Below are positions 1 to 9,881 of a DNA stretch of 64,000 nt, piece by piece. Made by a program: the position numbers and the translations under genes. A model generated the notes under the pieces. The model saw only the letters and a list, made by a program, of their open reading frames with translations. It had not been told where the DNA came from and did no database searches. Origin of the DNA: Aurifilum marmelostoma (lineage: Eukaryota > Ascomycota > Sordariomycetes > Diaporthales > Cryphonectriaceae); assembly GCA_027559495.1 (NCBI GenBank), contig JAMXSV010000008.1, positions 682,001 to 746,000 on the forward strand, written 5' to 3'. Position 1 is the first letter of the stretch. Each line of letters opens with the position of its first letter.

Positions 1-2099
1 ATGATGATACGACAAGTGTTGGCACTAGTCGCCGTGCCACCCAGCGCGATGATGACGCTACCATCAGTGTCGTGTCTGGGCCAATTGCCGATCCGGCGGC
101 TGTTGCTAGCCGTGCAGCTCTGAGCAGCCAGCTAGAGGCTCTGCAGGCCCGCGTCAACCAGCTCTCGGCTTATCCCGTGCCTACGTACAGCTCCCCCTGG
201 CAGCTGGAAGTGGTCTTCCTCCCCTTTCCCCTCAGGGGAATCTGGCAGGGAGCACAAGACTTCAAGACACCTCGGCTGTCTGCAGGGCGTGACGAATGGG
301 TACAGACCCCCAACACCAACAGCAGAGCAACGCCAGACCCGCAGACGTTTGCCTCGTGTAACGAATGGGTTGGGGAGGACTCGGGATGGCTGCTGCCTAA
401 AGCAATCGTGCCCGGCCGCATGATCGACTGGCGTCTGAAAAGTCGTGGCTTGGTCAAGACAGTGTCGGTGCGGGGTCCTGATGCTCGGAGTGTGCAGCTA
501 GCGGTGGCGAACGCCTTTGAGGGCATCCTGCGCTTGATGCCCAGCCCTGCCGACCCTGAATCCCCTTACGCCGCAGACCCACGGGTCGAAAGATTCTTCG
601 GCCTTCGGCAGTCGTGGGTGCCGCTTCGAAAAGTGCATAAGGATTCCCGGCTTCGCTTCTTGTCTCCGGAAGAGCTTGTGACACCTGTCTCGTGGAACAC
701 CGCCTTCTTGACAAATGTTGTCATGAAGGCAACGGGCATACATCGACTGTACATCACTCAGCCGGAGGCATATCTTCAGGACAACCCCTTTTCGAGTCAC
801 AGGGGGGCTGTCAACTCTGGCTGGACTTGGCAGAAACTCCGCGAACTCACGCGCGTCTACCCCGGATCGCAAGGCAGCGGTTGCGATACAGAGATACCAG
901 AAGCTGATGCGCTCGAGTGGTATTGGCGATACAATGCTCGGCTTGATGAGCCCTCAGCCCCTCGCCTGCCTCATACGGATCCAGGTCAGTGCCGTGAGAG
1001 AGCCTTCACTGCCTCTAGGACGTCGGAAGGCTCCACGCAGCAATTCTTCACTGGGCCATCCAACATCATGACCTCAATGAGCCCTACCCTCACGCGGGGC
1101 CAATCACCACTCATCCAGAGGGAACGAAGGGGCTCCCGGCCGCGTTCCATGCGGGCCGTCTCAGTCCCCCTTGTTCACTCTCCAGCTCTGTCGTCTCCGC
1201 GAAGCAGTCGCCGAATGTCGCCTTATCCCATGACTCCTGCACTTGCCAGGTCCAGCAGTGGGCGTCACTCTTCCCCCCTCATCCCTGGTCGTCCTAGTCC
1301 TCGTCTATCCGTGGTGACCAACCCACCTCCAGCATATATGGTGACAAAAGACAGGCGGAGGATAGACCGTTCACCGTCTATCCGATTCCAATACACCCCA
1401 CGCCACAGCCATCGGTCGTACAGCCGCAGCCCCAGCGTGGCTTTCCAGTTTCCAAATGTGAATATGGAAGAGTCGGTTCGAGGCTCGGCTCGTGTGGCTC
1501 CTTACGCCTACGCCACCCCATTCAGTAACGCCCCTCCAGACTGCCCGTCCCAACGGTTCCGAAACCGTAATGTCGAGTATGAGGACGAGGACATGGCCTT
1601 CGCCGATGACCACGGCAGCCCTTTGACAGATTGCGACGACTCCGATATCGACATATGCGAAGACGAAAATGACATGCTCGATACGATAGAGAGCGACTCT
1701 GGCGATGATGACGACCACCGCCACCGCTCATCACAACAACAACAACAAGGACAAACACACAGCCAACCCCTCCAGGAACAGCAGTTATCGTCGTCACAGC
1801 CGCATCGTCCTGAAGACGAGGTCTGGACAGGCATCGAAGACAACACCACGTCGGACGAAGAGAACGTCAACCCTCGTGGCGGTGAAGAAGAGGGTGAGAT
1901 GAATGACGACGGCAGCGATACCTCGTCCCAACCATCAGAGTATGCCAGCACCCAGCGGGCATGGCAAATGCTTGCCGCCGGCGGAGGTCGGGAGATGACG
2001 CACGGTCTTGAAGGGGACGAGGCTCGGTTCGGAGAGACTGGGTTTCATATACATGAGGATGAGGGTGAGGATGAATCTGACGTTCAACAACAGTGGTAA
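1..2099 (+). CDS. Conserved fungal hypothetical protein, 3' part (5' end outside window)
   Basis: The frame is open from base 3 to a TAA at 2097-2099 with no stop, so the gene begins upstream of the window and about 698 residues are visible. The first GTG/ATG in frame is not a start, because coding continues above it. The N-terminal third looks folded and conserved (WQLEVVFLPFPLRGIW, GRMIDWRLKSRGLVKTV, RQSWVPLRKVHKDSRLRFL, TGIHRLYITQPEAYLQ). I recognise the style as a fungus-wide family but cannot name a function. From about residue 320 the protein turns Ser/Pro/Arg-rich and then strongly acidic and Gln-rich (runs of DDDD, QQQQQ, EEEGE), typical of an intrinsically disordered tail. No membrane segment is visible. 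A nuclear or signalling scaffold role would be a guess. Confidence 0.8.
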   Translation, partial: DDTTSVGTSRRATQRDDDATISVVSGPIADPAAVASRAALSSQLEALQARVNQLSAYPVPTYSSPWQLEVVFLPFPLRGIWQGAQDFKTPRLSAGRDEWVQTPNTNSRATPDPQTFASCNEWVGEDSGWLLPKAIVPGRMIDWRLKSRGLVKTVSVRGPDARSVQLAVANAFEGILRLMPSPADPESPYAADPRVERFFGLRQSWVPLRKVHKDSRLRFLSPEELVTPVSWNTAFLTNVVMKATGIHRLYITQPEAYLQDNPFSSHRGAVNSGWTWQKLRELTRVYPGSQGSGCDTEIPEADALEWYWRYNARLDEPSAPRLPHTDPGQCRERAFTASRTSEGSTQQFFTGPSNIMTSMSPTLTRGQSPLIQRERRGSRPRSMRAVSVPLVHSPALSSPRSSRRMSPYPMTPALARSSSGRHSSPLIPGRPSPRLSVVTNPPPAYMVTKDRRRIDRSPSIRFQYTPRHSHRSYSRSPSVAFQFPNVNMEESVRGSARVAPYAYATPFSNAPPDCPSQRFRNRNVEYEDEDMAFADDHGSPLTDCDDSDIDICEDENDMLDTIESDSGDDDDHRHRSSQQQQQGQTHSQPLQEQQLSSSQPHRPEDEVWTGIEDNTTSDEENVNPRGGEEEGEMNDDGSDTSSQPSEYASTQRAWQMLAAGGGREMTHGLEGDEARFGETGFHIHEDEGEDESDVQQQW

Positions 2100-3001
2100 C
2101 GCCACGATCTTCATGTCAACGATTGGTGTCGGTCATCTCTTTTATATTTTGCATGACGGCGATTTTTCTGATTTCTTTTTGTTTTTTTCCCTTCGTCCTT
2201 TGCCATGATACACTGTTGTTGGAATGGTCTTGAAACATCCTTATCTGCATTGTCTTGACGAAGAACTTCCAGCGAATTCAGAGGCGTTGGCTCGGGAGTT
2301 TTGTATGTATACCTATTTCATTTTCTGCTCTTCTGGATAATTATGGCAGGGCAGGGGTGAGCTTTCATCTCCATCACTTGGTGTCTTTATGCCACCTAGG
2401 TAATTTCACATACTCTCTATTCTTCTCCATTGTCTTCAAAACCTTGAACCCAACTCTGAGGGGGTTTCAGTGTACACGTAAGTCAAGACTCCATATGTTC
2501 TTGGTTGATCACAACCTCGTGTACTCCAGTATCTGATGAGCAGCCCGAGCCTGCGAGCCATTTCGGGAGTGTCACGAGTATGTGCAACGGAATAATCACA
2601 ACAAGGCACAGGTTTTCTTCTTGCCTGACACTTTCTTCAATTCCAATATTATTCATGCCTAGAAGCTACCCACCGAAATTGTACTACTTTGGGGGTGAAA
2701 ATACCTGGGACCGCTATTCCTTGACTCCTCAAGTGGTTGAGAGGTGCCGGGCCCGGCCCCGGGATTAGGTTTGGTCCTGTATATACAGACACTTTGAGAA
2801 TTGAAGTATTGCCCCTTTCCTTTCCTTTCCCTTATCTTCATCTTTTCACCACCCCCAAAAAAGCAAGGTATCCTAGAAGATACTTTGTCTCATGACGCTG
2901 TGTGTTTTGCTCCCTTATTCCCATCTCAGTACTTTCTTTCTCCCAACGAAGGCCTCAGCATTACTTATTATCAAGTATGTCTTGTCCCCCTTTTCTCAAG
3001 C
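2100..3001. other. Intergenic, convergent gene ends
   Basis: This stretch lies between the 3' ends of two converging genes. It is T-rich just after the stop at 2099 and holds pyrimidine tracts around 2810-2860. No conserved coding stretch is seen; the short open frames here have no recognisable product. Confidence 0.6.
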
Positions 3002-3594
3002 TCACAGAGCCATGGCCATGCCCAGAGGGATCAGGGCCAGCAGCCCAAACGCGGCACGAGGAACGTTGATGTTGCCACCAGCCTGGACATAGGTGGTGAC
3101 GGGCGTGGCGCTCGCGCCAGCAGCAGCCTGGGCGCCAGCAGCAGCGCCGGCGGCGGCGGCGGCGGCACCAGAGGCGGCAGCAGAGGCAGCACCAGATGCG
3201 GCGGCGGCGGCGGCACCTCCTGCGCTGGCGGCAGCCTGGGCTCCGGCGCTGGCGGCGGCTGCTGCTGCTGCGGCACCCGACTTGGTCACGGCGACGGCGG
3301 CCGCGGGAGGGGGAGGAGCGGCGACGGCAGCGGCAGACTGCTGGACGGCCTGGGTGGCGACGGCGGGGGCCGGCGGCGGCGGTTGCGGGGAGGACGGGAG
3401 GGACCTGGATGGCCTCGGCGGAGGATACGACGATCTTGCCGGTTGCCACGGCTGGGGGGCCGGTTGTTGTGGCGGGGGGAGCGGACTCCTAGGCGGGGTT
3501 GAGGTGTTAGCTGGATATTGACCGTGTGTCTTGGTGGGCCAGCCAAAAGAGAGGAGGGAAAAGGAAGGAAGAATTGATGGTAATGGTGTCTCGA

Positions 3595-3636
<42 letters not shown>

Positions 3637-4322
3637 CGGGGGGGGGGGGGGGTTTCCTTACAAGTTCAATGGTGCACGGGCAGTCAGTGACTGTGATGGC
3701 CTGGTTGGACGAGGTGGCAGTGTAGCAGATGTCGTTGACGGTGAAGGTGGTGGGCTCAGGGCACACGGTGACGAAGCAGTCCACGACGGTAGTCAGGAGG
3801 TTGTCCTCCTTGGGCTTGGGGTGAGACGACGCGTGGGGGTGGTGGCGCCCGGTCGAGGTCGAGACGGGAGGCGGCAGGGCCGTGGCAGGGCCGGCGGCCT
3901 CGATGAGGGCCTGGACGCTGCAGATGGCCTCGGCGAGCTGGGCGGCGGCTGGACGTTGTCGGTGGTCAGAAAGGAAGCATGGAGAAAGGGGGGGAACCTT
4001 CATATAGACTGGCGCAGGGCCGTCGTCAAGGAGAGGGAGAGAGATGGAGTGGAAACTCACCAGAGACATCTGCCGTGCTGCAGGTCGAGTAGCAGGTCGC
4101 GGCGGCCTCCTGGATCTCCTCGTCGCACTCGCAGGCACAGGCAAAGTCGTCGTCGGCACATCCGACGGAGGCGGCGGCGGGGAGCCAACACTCGTGGGGA
4201 CAGTCCGGGAACTGGCTGTCGTAGCTCTCCTCGAGGGCCTGGAGGGACGCAAGGCTGGTAGGGTCGGCCTGGGCGGCTCCAAGGGCCGCGAGGCTGAGAA
4301 GGGCCAGGGCAGAGGACTTCAT
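3002..4322 (-). CDS. CFEM-like, probably GPI-anchored cell-wall protein
   Basis: Three exons are supported: 4061-4322, 3662-3948 and about 3002-3488. The donors are GTGAGT and GTAAGG, and the phases match. The protein begins with a signal peptide (MKSSALALLSLAALGAAQA). A Cys-rich CFEM-like module follows, with Cys at about 41, 45, 55, 62, 64, 66, 77, 81 and 97 and the typical DFACAC core. Next comes a cell-wall type segment (CFVTVCPEPTTFTVNDICY, TVTDCPCTIE). A long Ala/Pro-rich stalk leads to a hydrophobic tail (AAFGLLALIPLGMAMAL) as in GPI-anchored proteins. CFEM proteins act at the fungal surface, some in haem uptake. In exon 3 the reading frame changes near the G run at 3365-3369; removing one base joins IQVPPVLPATAAAGP to AVATQAVQQSAAA. 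The exon 3 acceptor (CTAG at 3489-3492) is therefore less certain; a downstream acceptor that keeps one frame is also possible. Total about 344 residues. Confidence 0.78.
3597..3652. repeat. (AT)n microsatellite followed by G15 run
   Basis: About 19 AT dinucleotides (3597-3634) are followed by 15 G (3638-3652). Both lie inside intron 2 of the CFEM gene, directly beside its donor at 3660-3661. Confidence 0.95.
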
Positions 4323-5488
4323 GGTCGATGAGAGTGGTGGTGATGATGATGATGCTGCTGCTCGAAACGAGTGACTAGCAAGTAGAGAGCGACTGATTAT
4401 ACTCCTAGAAAAGGAAATAACGAGAGACGACCAGAAAAAGAGTGACTGGTTGGAATAATAAGACAGATAGACTCGGGAAGGAGGAGGAAAGGAAGCATGC
4501 ATGGAGGGCGATCTGGAGGCCTTCTTATACGCGTCCTGTGGCGACTCAGATCACTCGAAACAATCACAAAAAAGAACCTTAAAAAGAAAAATGCTATTAC
4601 TGTAATGAGGATGAGACACACGAGATCTTTCTCTCAAACGTGATCACAAGGACGGCTCTGGAGGCTGAGGAATGAAGCGCAGGCGCGCCGGGGCCGACTA
4701 GTCCATTCCGGAGCGCGGATTTCACGTACACATAGATCCACGACGAGGATCAGCGTCCAGCATGCAGACAATTTTTTTTTTTTTTTAAACCAGTTGACTC
4801 GAGCGGGTTCTGGTGTGTCTTGGTCCAATTATTCATCTTATTGCCTCATTCTCAAAGTCCTGGTTGAGGAAGAAAAAACAACAAAATCGCGGGTGACGCG
4901 ACTCCGGCTTGGACAGGCGGGTCGACGACATATTGTGGTCATTACATATTTGGATGCAGCGTATTATTAGTGGGCCTGGTGATCTGCAGTGGGCATTGTG
5001 CTATGATAACTACCTTGGAGTGGCGTGTTGCAATCGAAACTTGAGACCGTAGTTCTTGTCTGGAAGGTTTTCATCCGCTGCCGGAGAGTATGTCTGTGGT
5101 GCCCTCTACTTCCTCAAGTACGTCCGTACTTACATACTCACTGAACATCTTTCAGATAATGCTGGAGTCGGAATCAAAGACTTGGTTTACTTTGGGGGGT
5201 ATCATGGGTATCTATTGGTTCCAGACGCTTCTATCGTAGGTAAGAGAGGAAATGGAAAGTTGAGTAGAAGAAAAAAGAATCGCGATTTATAGTTCAACGG
5301 CCGTGGACGGTGTTGATGTCGGCTGCCCGAGTACTCCTGCCAACCCTAACCCTAGCCAGCACCCTCAACCACGCCGTGTCCATCTGTCCTGCAGAAGCGT
5401 CTAATGACAAAGAATTGTTTTTCACCTGGCATTGATGTCGTCTGTTCGGTTGGCTCTTTTGTGATCGAATGAATCGGGGTGATGCTGC
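4323..5488. other. Intergenic, promoter side of the CFEM gene
   Basis: This is the presumed promoter and 5' leader of the CFEM gene, followed by the 3' flank of the small membrane protein. It contains a T15 tract at about 4771-4785 and a double telomere-like unit CCCTAACCCTA at 5344-5354. No gene is seen. Confidence 0.55.
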
Positions 5489-5892
5489 TCAAGGCGGTGG
5501 GCATGTTCGGTGGCGCTGTAGCCGGCCAGGCGCTGCTGGGGACGGGGAGGCAGATAGTCGGATTGTCGAGCGGGCGCACGCCGCTGGCCTCGAGGGCTTC
5601 GACGCATTGGGCGGGGCCCAAGCGTAGGTGGGGGCCCGGGAGGGAGAGGTGGGCATAGGAACGGAAAGAGGAACCCGCATGGTGGACTGCCCTTGCCCAA
5701 ACCACGCGGGGTGCGCTTCCGCATCTAGTCCTGTTGTGCAAAATTAGTCCTCTGTCACCGTGTTGACGGGCAAGGTTTCACAGTCTACTCACTCCTCCTG
5801 CGTGCTTTTAACTGAGCTTGGATAATACCAATAACAGCGAGAATTGAAGCCACAATACCAAAGACAACCGAGCAGATGATGTCTGGTGTCAT
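5489..5892 (-). CDS. Small two-exon membrane protein, fungal family
   Basis: Exon 1 is 5793-5892 and exon 2 is 5489-5730. The intron has a GTGAGT donor (5787-5792) and a TTTTGCACAACAG acceptor. Exon 1 ends in phase 1 and joins exon 2 in frame to give KARRRRLDAEAHPAWFG, which supports the model. The product is 113 residues. Residues 4-26 (DIICSVVFGIVASILAVIGI) form one transmembrane helix right at the N-terminus, followed by a basic patch (KARRRR) and a Ser/Pro/Ala-rich tail. By the positive-inside rule the tail is probably cytosolic. I recall short fungal proteins with this MTPDIICSV-type start, without a known function. It sits on the same strand as, and downstream of, the decayed coding region at 7.0-8.7 kb. 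Confidence 0.6.
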
Positions 5893-7039
5893 CTGTCCGT
5901 AATGTATATTAGAGGGCAGCAACCTCGTGAGAATGTTTGTTGAGAGCTAACAAAGCAATTTTCGAGGGCACAAGGAATGTTCTGAACTTGAAACGGGTAG
6001 ACGCCTAAGAGCCTTTGAGAGGCCGCAACCTAAGGAGATGAGATATAATGAGTAATACGAAGTCTGGTCCGCGTGCTTGCTGTGTTGTGAGAAAGTCGAT
6101 CAAGGAGGCAGCTGAGACGAGGAGAACGACCTCTCAACTCCATTCAGTAAGGTGGTCTACTCGAGATAATTAATACAAGGGCAAGAGCGACCTCATTCAA
6201 TCTCGTCGCATACAATACAATGATACGCTGTCAGTGGTCGTGTACGAGATTCCGCCCAATCATCTTACGCCTACCTCGAGTAAATTCTCCACACTTCCTG
6301 ACGCAAGATTGATCACCTGCTTACGGGCGCGCCATCCGAAATGTGAGAACTTGACAACACCCTCTCCTATCGAGTGTGCCCGATGAGATCGGCTGACGAT
6401 AGCCCATTAGTACCACCTCCTTGCGACACCCATTACGATGGTTTCCTTGCTCTTTTCCCTTGGCATCAGTGATCAAGTCAATTTGTAACTGTTCTCACAT
6501 TATCATCCACGAGGTCGTGCTCCCATATTCACATGCTGTTGCCGTTTGCAACTCTGGCATTGCAGTTGCCTCCTACACAGATTGTCAATACACAGCCGCA
6601 AGGCAGGATAGAGAGCTACGGAAGCCGGCAAAGGCCACATGACATGCGCCAAGAGGAGGTGAGAACCGGAATTGCAGCGGTCAGTATCCTGTAACGCTTT
6701 GTCATGCACTGGAAAAGCTTCTCCCCGCTTGATGCATGCTTTCAGTGGAGCGCCTGAGCTGACGGAGGCACTGGATGGAGCCACCACTTGAGTGCAGGTT
6801 GCTGGGGCTGAGCCGCACCTCAGGATCTAGCTCAGTAGAGTTCACAGCCCTGTCAGCCAGACAGCGTACAAGGACGCACATTCCAGGCGTGACCTCGAGC
6901 TCCGTGCCGCCACTGGAGGTGGTGATACGTGGTACCTTAGCGTGGTTGAGTTAGCTGGGACATGGTACGTACTTTCTCACCACGAATCTCGCCAATGAAA
7001 GACCGGCCCGCTCTCGACGTTCTGCTGCTCTTGACCTGG
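5893..7039. other. Intergenic, no supported gene
   Basis: This stretch lies between the small membrane protein and the coding relic. The frames are short and unconserved in appearance. No repeat or RNA gene is recognised. Confidence 0.5.
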
Positions 7040-8670
7040 GTTACCGCCGTTCCGGGTGTTGAGGCTGTTCTTGCCGAGTATTACCTGTCAATGCAAGCCC
7101 AAGACTCTCGACCCACATCGCCCTCGTAGTGTAAGAGGTATTGACACGGAAAAGGCAGGGGGAAAGGTAGCCAGGTATGGGACTGGTCTTCACGGTCGGA
7201 GACATGGTCCAGAGCCCCGCGGCAAGAACTCCACTGGTTTTCCAGATCGGTAAGCGTTTGTTCTGCAGATAGCAGAGCACTTTCCGATCCATGCATACCG
7301 AGACATCCGAGGCCAGGTATGGCTTGATTTGGCTTCAATAACTGTTCCTATACGGGGCAATCTAAAGCTGAAGCACTGCTAGGATATGACTTGCGAATGC
7401 AAGGATTACGGGATCCTGCTGATTGATCGTGAAAGACTCATTATGCTGGTTTGCAATACGAGACATACAGGACTCTAAAAGGAAATGCTCTTCAGCAGAT
7501 AGCCCTCCCGTCATCCAGTGCACAACTTCTTCGACGGTGAAGAGATTGTGGCAAACGGATGTCTCAATTCACAAGGGCTCCAGATATGCCATACATGGCT
7601 TGATCAAGGTCCTCTCCAGGCCCGTCTGCTCCGGATAGGCCCGGACAGCAGAAATCGCGATACATCATAAGCCATCAAGCATTCGTATGGTGCCATGAGA
7701 CCAGAGCTGGTACAGCCCGTCCATAATCAACTTGGGGAGTTATTGCGTCGTGCTGCTGGAATATGTTTTTCCCAAGCAATGTCCAAATAAAAATAACAAA
7801 GGGTAACAGCTCAACGACCACGTGTGCAGGTCGAAACAACTCATCCAGGTGGCAGAGCCTTGTTGAGGAGGCTCTCCTCGCGCAGATTCAGATATATTTC
7901 TGAGACTATGTTGCCCGGCAAGCGAATTTCAGGGTCATTTGTATGTGGTGCCCGCACTGCTGCTTATTCACCCATCCATATGACAGTGAGGCGGAAACCT
8001 GGCTCTTCTAAGGGTAGCTGCACCAGTGGAAATTCTGGACCAGCTCACATATCAGACCTAATGGGTGCAAAGGCAGCGCAAAGATCGCAGCAGCAAAGTA
8101 TCTTTGGCCGGGGAATACCACGTGCTGCTATATGGTAGTGATAAAGAGTGTCTTGATATCCAGGGTTTTGCATCGCAAGCAAAGCGGCAGACCGCTGTCT
8201 TTGTGGATATCTTGAGGATGAGCCAATATAACGGATGTGAATCTTATGTGAGAGCAGGCTTGCTTATGCTTGATCATCATGACCTGACTGCATCAGGGAC
8301 TACTTGGGAGCGACTGCTCATATGTGCAAGTGGAAGACTGTTGATCCGAACGACTCCTGAGATCTCTTTTTGGGGGGTACTGTAGTGAGTTGCACAACAG
8401 CTTTCTTCTCCAATCTTGGACTACGCAGGTGCATCAATCTGGCCAATATCTGAAGATGCCTGGATCAGCTCTGGGAAATATGTAATAAGCAGGATGGAAA
8501 TAACGCGCAGACCAAAGTGCAGTGAGGGACCTCGACGGTAGCCCCATGGCAATCAGAAGGAGATGAATAAGGCTTCGACCACTTCCGAGAACAGAGTCAA
8601 ATCACTGGCTGTGCACCACTGAAGAGCCAGAAGATAAACATCTATTCTTCAACTTCAATGTGAAAGAGTC
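7040..8670 (-). pseudogene. Decayed protein-coding relic, unknown fungal family
   Basis: Minus-strand translation gives protein-like pieces in order, interrupted by stops and frame changes. Reading downwards they include LHFGLRVISILLITYFPELI, VVRINSLPLAH, CRFACDAKPWISRHSLSLPY, LPGNIVSEIYLNLREESLL, DYGRAVPALVSWHH, DLDQAMYGISGALVN, LFTVEEVVHWMTGGLSAEEH and FLLESCMSRIANQHNESF. At least six stops fall within or between these pieces, for example after LVN and before TCTRGR. No intron set that I can see restores a continuous frame. The pieces resemble an internally conserved fungal protein of several hundred residues, but I cannot name the family. The base composition is not strongly AT-rich, so heavy RIP is not obvious. 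It could also be spurious, since the evidence is pattern recognition alone. Confidence 0.4.
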
Positions 8671-9881
8671 TAGCTAGACTACATCACTTATTGACGCAGC
8701 GATGCTGGATTGCAAAGTCTGGCCACACAGATAGCACTGATGCCCTGGCCTCATCTAACATTGACCTCAAGCAGAGTAATACCCATATTGACTGACAATA
8801 ATCTGCTGTAGAGCACCCTGAAATTTTCGAGGCCATCTCGGGATTACAATACGGTCCAGACGGCGCCCAGTGATAAGATGGACTGCATGTCACCCCCCCC
8901 CCCCAAACAAAAAACCTCCCCTCACCCCTCCTTTCTGTATCGCGATCAAGTAGAGAACGCTGTTTGAGATAAGTTCATGCTACTCAACAATATTTTTACT
9001 TACAGTTCATACTACCATGTTGCGGCACAGTACTTCTGACCAGTCTACTGGTCTAGCCGTGCCTAAAGTAAAAACATATAGAGTGCTCACCAACGTTTCT
9101 CCCCCTCAACCTCATGCTTCCCGGCCCCATGGTCACTTACCCTACCAATCCCTCACATCGCTAAATTGATGACATGTCTATTATGTTCAATTTTTTCATT
9201 ATCCCCAGGGTTTTCCTACTACTTTCATCATAATCACCATCATTACCAACCGTCCGGACAAAAAGGGCAATCTCTTGGCGGCACAGTGGAGCTCTCCGGG
9301 ACCCTCGCATTAGTCTAGCCCCTCTTGTCAACGGTTTACAACCACCTATGCTAAAGGGTCCCGCTTCCCATAACCCTTCTCATACTAAAGACCATCCACA
9401 GAGTCGATTCTTTGGGAAGGGGAAAAAAAAAAAAGGAAAGTAATCTTGCAACATCCAGCAATGTCCATGATCTTGCATATATTCCCAAGCGAACTCACTC
9501 CTGTCTTTCAACAAGAAACATAGTCTTTCTTCAGTATATTTCTGCTGTATTGCCACTATAACTCTGCATTTTGAAACTAGTAATACTATGTGTAAGTAAC
9601 TGTGTGGCCTGTAATAGTAGTAGTAGTAGTAGTGATAGTAGGATCTCCCATTCCAAACGCCTCGCCAGAAACAAAGAGGGAAACGTGTCAAAAGAAGAAA
9701 GAAAAAAAAACAAGTTTTTCCCCCGGTTTCCCCCCGCCGAGATGCAATGCCATGATGCTACGCTGAATTTCACGATAAAATCTCAAGAAAATGCCAGGTG
9801 CTCGTCAGGCGTCAGCCAAGATTGAGACGAATGAGGAAAAAAGAAAAAAAAAAATTCCACGGTCAGTGGGAAGTGCGGGAG
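8671..9881. other. Intergenic with simple repeats
   Basis: This holds a C12 run (8893-8904), an AT-richer segment at 9000-9400, A-rich tracts near 9421 and 9700, and six TAG units at 9615-9632. No gene is seen. It includes the 3' flank of VAC7. Confidence 0.55.

Noticed and set aside
5893..9881. Transposon or heavily RIP-mutated block
   Set aside because: No terminal repeats, transposase or reverse-transcriptase motifs are visible, and the composition is not strongly AT-rich.
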